Source: Rhizobacter sp.
Lineage (GTDB): Bacteria; Pseudomonadota; Gammaproteobacteria; Burkholderiales; Burkholderiaceae_C
NCBI GenBank assembly: GCA_025359585.1
Contig: JANYFX010000357.1
Span: 1 to 7,864, forward strand
Length of the DNA stretch: 7,864 nucleotides
Direction of reading: 5' to 3'
This document shows, piece by piece, positions 6,077-7,864 of this stretch. The position numbers were made by a program, and so were the translations under genes. Below the pieces are notes generated by a model. The model searched no databases. It saw only the letters and a list, made by a program, of their open reading frames with translations, and had not been told where the DNA came from. The stretch's first letter is position 1; each line of letters starts with the position of its first letter.

Positions 6077-6137
6077 CCGGTGCGATCATGAGGTCGCGCC
6101 GGTCCATTGAATTGCCCTCGCAGGACCTCCTCAGGAG
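6077..6137 (+). promoter_or_regulatory. Putative translational expression platform of the glycine riboswitch
   Basis: Downstream of aptamer 2, CCGGTGCG (6077-6084) pairs with CGCGCCGG (6095-6102) over 8 bp including one G-U. The loop ends in GAGGT (6090-6094). That loop is complementary to ACCTC (6125-6129), which lies just before the gcvT Shine-Dalgarno AGGAG (6133-6137). The same CTCC (6127-6130) can pair with GGAG of the SD. ACCTC can therefore either mask the SD or be held by the upstream loop. No U-tract follows any stem, so control of translation rather than termination is inferred. Confidence 0.45.
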
Positions 6138-6143
6138 ACGACC

Positions 6144-7271
6144 ATGTCCGACACCGCTGTTCTGCAAAAAACCCCGCTGCACGCGCTGCACCTCGAACTC
6201 GGCGCCAAGATGGTGCCGTTCGCGGGTTACGACATGCCGGTCTCGTACCCGAGCGGCATCATCAAGGAACACCGCCAGTGCCGCGAATCGGCCGCGCTGT
6301 TCGACGTGTCGCACATGGGCCAGTTGCGGCTCACGGGCGCCGACGCCGCCAAGGCGCTGGAAACGCTGGTGCCCATGGACGTGCAAGGCCTTGTCGATGG
6401 CCAGCAGCGTTACGCGTTTTTCACCAACAGCAACGGCGGCATCCTCGACGACCTGATGATCACCCGGCGCGGCGCCGAGAACGATCTGCTGCTGATCGTC
6501 AATGCGGCCTGCAAGGAAGCCGATACCAAACACCTCATCGCCCACATCGGGCACCGCTGCACCGTGCAGCCGCTGCCCGATCGTGCGCTGCTCGCGCTGC
6601 AAGGCCCGAAGGCGGTGCAGGCGCTGGCGCGTCTGAACTCCGGCGTCAGCGCGCTCACCTTCATGACCGGCATGACCGTGCGGCTCGCCGGTGCCGAATG
6701 TTTCGTCACCCGCTCGGGCTACACCGGTGACGACGGCTTCGAGATCTCGGTGCCCGCGTCGATGGCAGAAGCGCTGGCGCGCGAGCTGCTGGCGCAGCCC
6801 GAGGTCGGCCCGGTCGGCCTGGGCGCGCGCGACACGCTCCGGCTCGAGGCCGGCTTGTGCCTGTACGGCCACGACATCGACACCACCACCACGCCGGTCG
6901 AAGCCGCGCTCACCTGGGCGATCCAGAAAGTGCGACGCGCCGGCGGTGCGCGCCACGGCGGTTACCCTGGCGCCTCGGTGATCGACGGCCAGCTCGCCAC
7001 CGGCGCGGCCACCAAGCGTGTCGGCCTGATCGGGCTGGAGCGTGTGCCGGTGCGCGAAGGCGCAATCATCAAGGACGCGCACGGCCACAAGCTCGGCCAT
7101 GTCACGAGTGGCACGATCGCGCCCACCGTGGCGCAGCCGATCGCGATGGCCTACCTTGCCGCCAACCACGCGCTGCCGAACCACGAGGTGTATGCCGACG
7201 TGCGTGGCAAGCCTCAACCGATGCGCGTGACGCCGATGCCGTTCACGCCACACCACTATTTCCGTGGGTAA
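6144..7271 (+). CDS. gcvT: Glycine cleavage system T protein (aminomethyltransferase)
   Basis: GcvT takes the aminomethyl group from lipoylated H protein and transfers its carbon to tetrahydrofolate, giving 5,10-methylene-THF and ammonia. The 375 residues have the usual length and order: PLHALHLELGAKMVPFAGYDMPV (11-33), DVSHMGQ (54-60), NGGILDDLM with the conserved acidic pair Asp102-Asp103, SGYTGDDGFEI, GLGARDTLRLEAGLCLYGHDID, and the C-terminal VTSGTIAPTVAQPIAMAYL. ATG 6144 has AGGAG (6133-6137) at 6 nt. The gene is first in the gcvT-gcvH-gcvP operon under the tandem glycine riboswitch. A 135-nt spacer with two strong dyads separates it from gcvH. A long antisense open frame is only a high-GC shadow. 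Confidence 0.97.
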   Translation: MSDTAVLQKTPLHALHLELGAKMVPFAGYDMPVSYPSGIIKEHRQCRESAALFDVSHMGQLRLTGADAAKALETLVPMDVQGLVDGQQRYAFFTNSNGGILDDLMITRRGAENDLLLIVNAACKEADTKHLIAHIGHRCTVQPLPDRALLALQGPKAVQALARLNSGVSALTFMTGMTVRLAGAECFVTRSGYTGDDGFEISVPASMAEALARELLAQPEVGPVGLGARDTLRLEAGLCLYGHDIDTTTTPVEAALTWAIQKVRRAGGARHGGYPGASVIDGQLATGAATKRVGLIGLERVPVREGAIIKDAHGHKLGHVTSGTIAPTVAQPIAMAYLAANHALPNHEVYADVRGKPQPMRVTPMPFTPHHYFRG

Positions 7272-7282
7272 GCCCGGACCGA

Positions 7283-7302
7283 ATGAGCCCCTGCGGGCTC
7301 AT
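7283..7302 (+). other. Intercistronic hairpin after gcvT
   Basis: ATGAGCCC (7283-7290) and GGGCTCAT (7295-7302) form a perfect 8-bp stem with a CTGC loop, starting 11 nt after the gcvT stop. No U-tract follows, so it is not a standard terminator. It may protect or define an mRNA end within the operon. Confidence 0.6.
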
Positions 7303-7319
7303 GAGTGTCTGGCGAACGG

Positions 7320-7341
7320 CGTTTCGCTTGCAAGCGAAACG
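7320..7341 (+). repeat. 22-nt perfect palindrome between gcvT and gcvH
   Basis: The left half CGTTTCGCTTG (7320-7330) is followed immediately by its exact reverse complement (7331-7341). In RNA this gives a hairpin of 8-9 bp with a small loop; in DNA it could be a dimer's operator. It lies 17 nt after the preceding hairpin and 65 nt before gcvH. No U-tract follows. Function unknown. Confidence 0.7.
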
Positions 7342-7406
7342 ACTGGGTGCGATCGTTGCGCCACCGACCTTTCTTGAATTTCCCCGACAAATCACAGGAG
7401 CCCCCG

Positions 7407-7781
7407 ATGACGACCATGTACACCAACGACCACGAGTGGATCAACATCGAAGACCACGAGGCCGCGACCGTCGGCATCACGCACCACGCGCAGGACGCGC
7501 TCGGCGACGTGGTGTTCGTCGAACTGCCTGCCGTGGGCAGCACCTTCAAGAAAGGCGACGTGGCTGGCGTCGTCGAGTCGGTGAAAGCCGCCGCGGACCT
7601 GTTCATGCCGGTCAGCGGCGAGATCGTCGAGGTCAACGAAGCGCTGCGCGACGACCCGTCGCTCGCCAACACCGACCCGCTGGGCAACGGCTGGTTCTTC
7701 AAGGTGCATCTGACCGACATGACCGAGTTCGAGCAGCTGATGGACGCGCCGGCCTACGACCTGCTGGTCAAGAACAGCTGA
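7407..7781 (+). CDS. gcvH: Glycine cleavage system H protein (lipoyl carrier)
   Basis: GcvH is the small lipoylated protein that shuttles the aminomethyl intermediate among the P, T and L proteins. The 124 residues are typical in length. The start is marked by YTNDHEWI (5-12), followed by GITHHAQDALGDVVFVELP (23-41) and GVVESVKAAADLFMPVSGEI (54-73), where Lys60 in ESVKAA is the lipoyl attachment site. The C-terminus has NTDPLGNGWFFKV. ATG 7407 is chosen over ATG 7416 because AGGAG (7396-7400) lies 6 nt before the former and 15 nt before the latter. It sits between gcvT and gcvP and is probably cotranscribed with both. Upstream dyads could tune its expression relative to gcvT. Confidence 0.97.
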   Translation: MTTMYTNDHEWINIEDHEAATVGITHHAQDALGDVVFVELPAVGSTFKKGDVAGVVESVKAAADLFMPVSGEIVEVNEALRDDPSLANTDPLGNGWFFKVHLTDMTEFEQLMDAPAYDLLVKNS

Positions 7782-7792
7782 AGAGGTTTTCG

Positions 7793-7864
7793 ATGTTGAT
7801 GTCTGCCCACAAGCCGTTGCGCGAGCTCGAAGACGCGTCGGAGTTCGTTGCCCGCCACATCGGC
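7793..7864 (+). CDS. gcvP: Glycine dehydrogenase (decarboxylating) P protein, N-terminus (cut by window edge)
   Basis: Only 24 codons are present. LRELEDASEFVARHIG matches the start of GcvP (the family has an L-x-E-L-E...F-x-x-RHIGP opening). GcvP is the PLP enzyme that decarboxylates glycine and loads the aminomethyl group onto GcvH. The start ATG 7793 lies 11 nt after the gcvH stop, with AGAGG (7782-7786) at 6 nt. A second in-frame ATG at 7799 is 12 nt from that SD and is less likely. The tight spacing and order T-H-P support a single operon. The gene continues past the right edge. Confidence 0.9.
   Translation, partial: MLMSAHKPLRELEDASEFVARHIG

Noticed and set aside
5838..7256. 472-codon minus-strand open frame antisense to the riboswitch and gcvT
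   Set aside because: Covers a conserved RNA and gcvT on the other strand; Arg/His-rich with no recognisable domain.

Overview
The window is about 65% GC by eye. The gene families, gene order and protein sequences point to a beta-proteobacterium of the order Burkholderiales (a Comamonadaceae or Rubrivivax/Leptothrix-like lineage; the genus cannot be set from this sequence alone). It is core chromosome: there are no transposases, integrases, phage genes, CRISPR arrays, tRNAs or rRNAs, and no local change in composition.

Layout: (1) 1-423, minus: the N-terminal third of carA (carbamoyl-phosphate synthase small subunit), preceded by a leader of about 185 nt with three perfect hairpins. (2) 675-1553, plus: an EamA/DMT-family permease. 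(3) 1582-1989, minus: a small GlcG/HbpS-type protein, convergent with the permease. (4) 2166-2861, plus: a Bax inhibitor-1/YccA-family membrane protein ending in a strong intrinsic terminator. (5) 2919-4340 and 4416-5789, both minus and probably cotranscribed: rlmD (23S rRNA uracil-5-methyltransferase), then a compact PlsB-like glycerolipid acyltransferase starting at TTG. (6) 5834-6070, plus: a tandem glycine riboswitch heading a glycine-cleavage operon, gcvT (6144-7271), gcvH (7407-7781) and the first 24 codons of gcvP (7793 to the window edge).

The right third is one functional unit. Glycine is sensed by the two-aptamer RNA. The downstream genes encode the T protein (aminomethyltransferase), the H protein (lipoyl carrier) and the P protein (glycine decarboxylase), which together oxidise glycine to CO2, NH3 and methylene-tetrahydrofolate. 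The rest is housekeeping: pyrimidine/arginine precursor synthesis, rRNA modification, phospholipid acylation and two membrane proteins of unassigned substrate or role.

I see no new multi-gene system. What deserves a second look is RNA-level: competing hairpins in the carA leader, a self-contained hairpin between the two glycine aptamers, a probable SD-masking switch before gcvT, a 22-nt perfect palindrome beside another hairpin between gcvT and gcvH, and a triplicated in-frame 12-mer carrying stop codons at the end of the permease gene.
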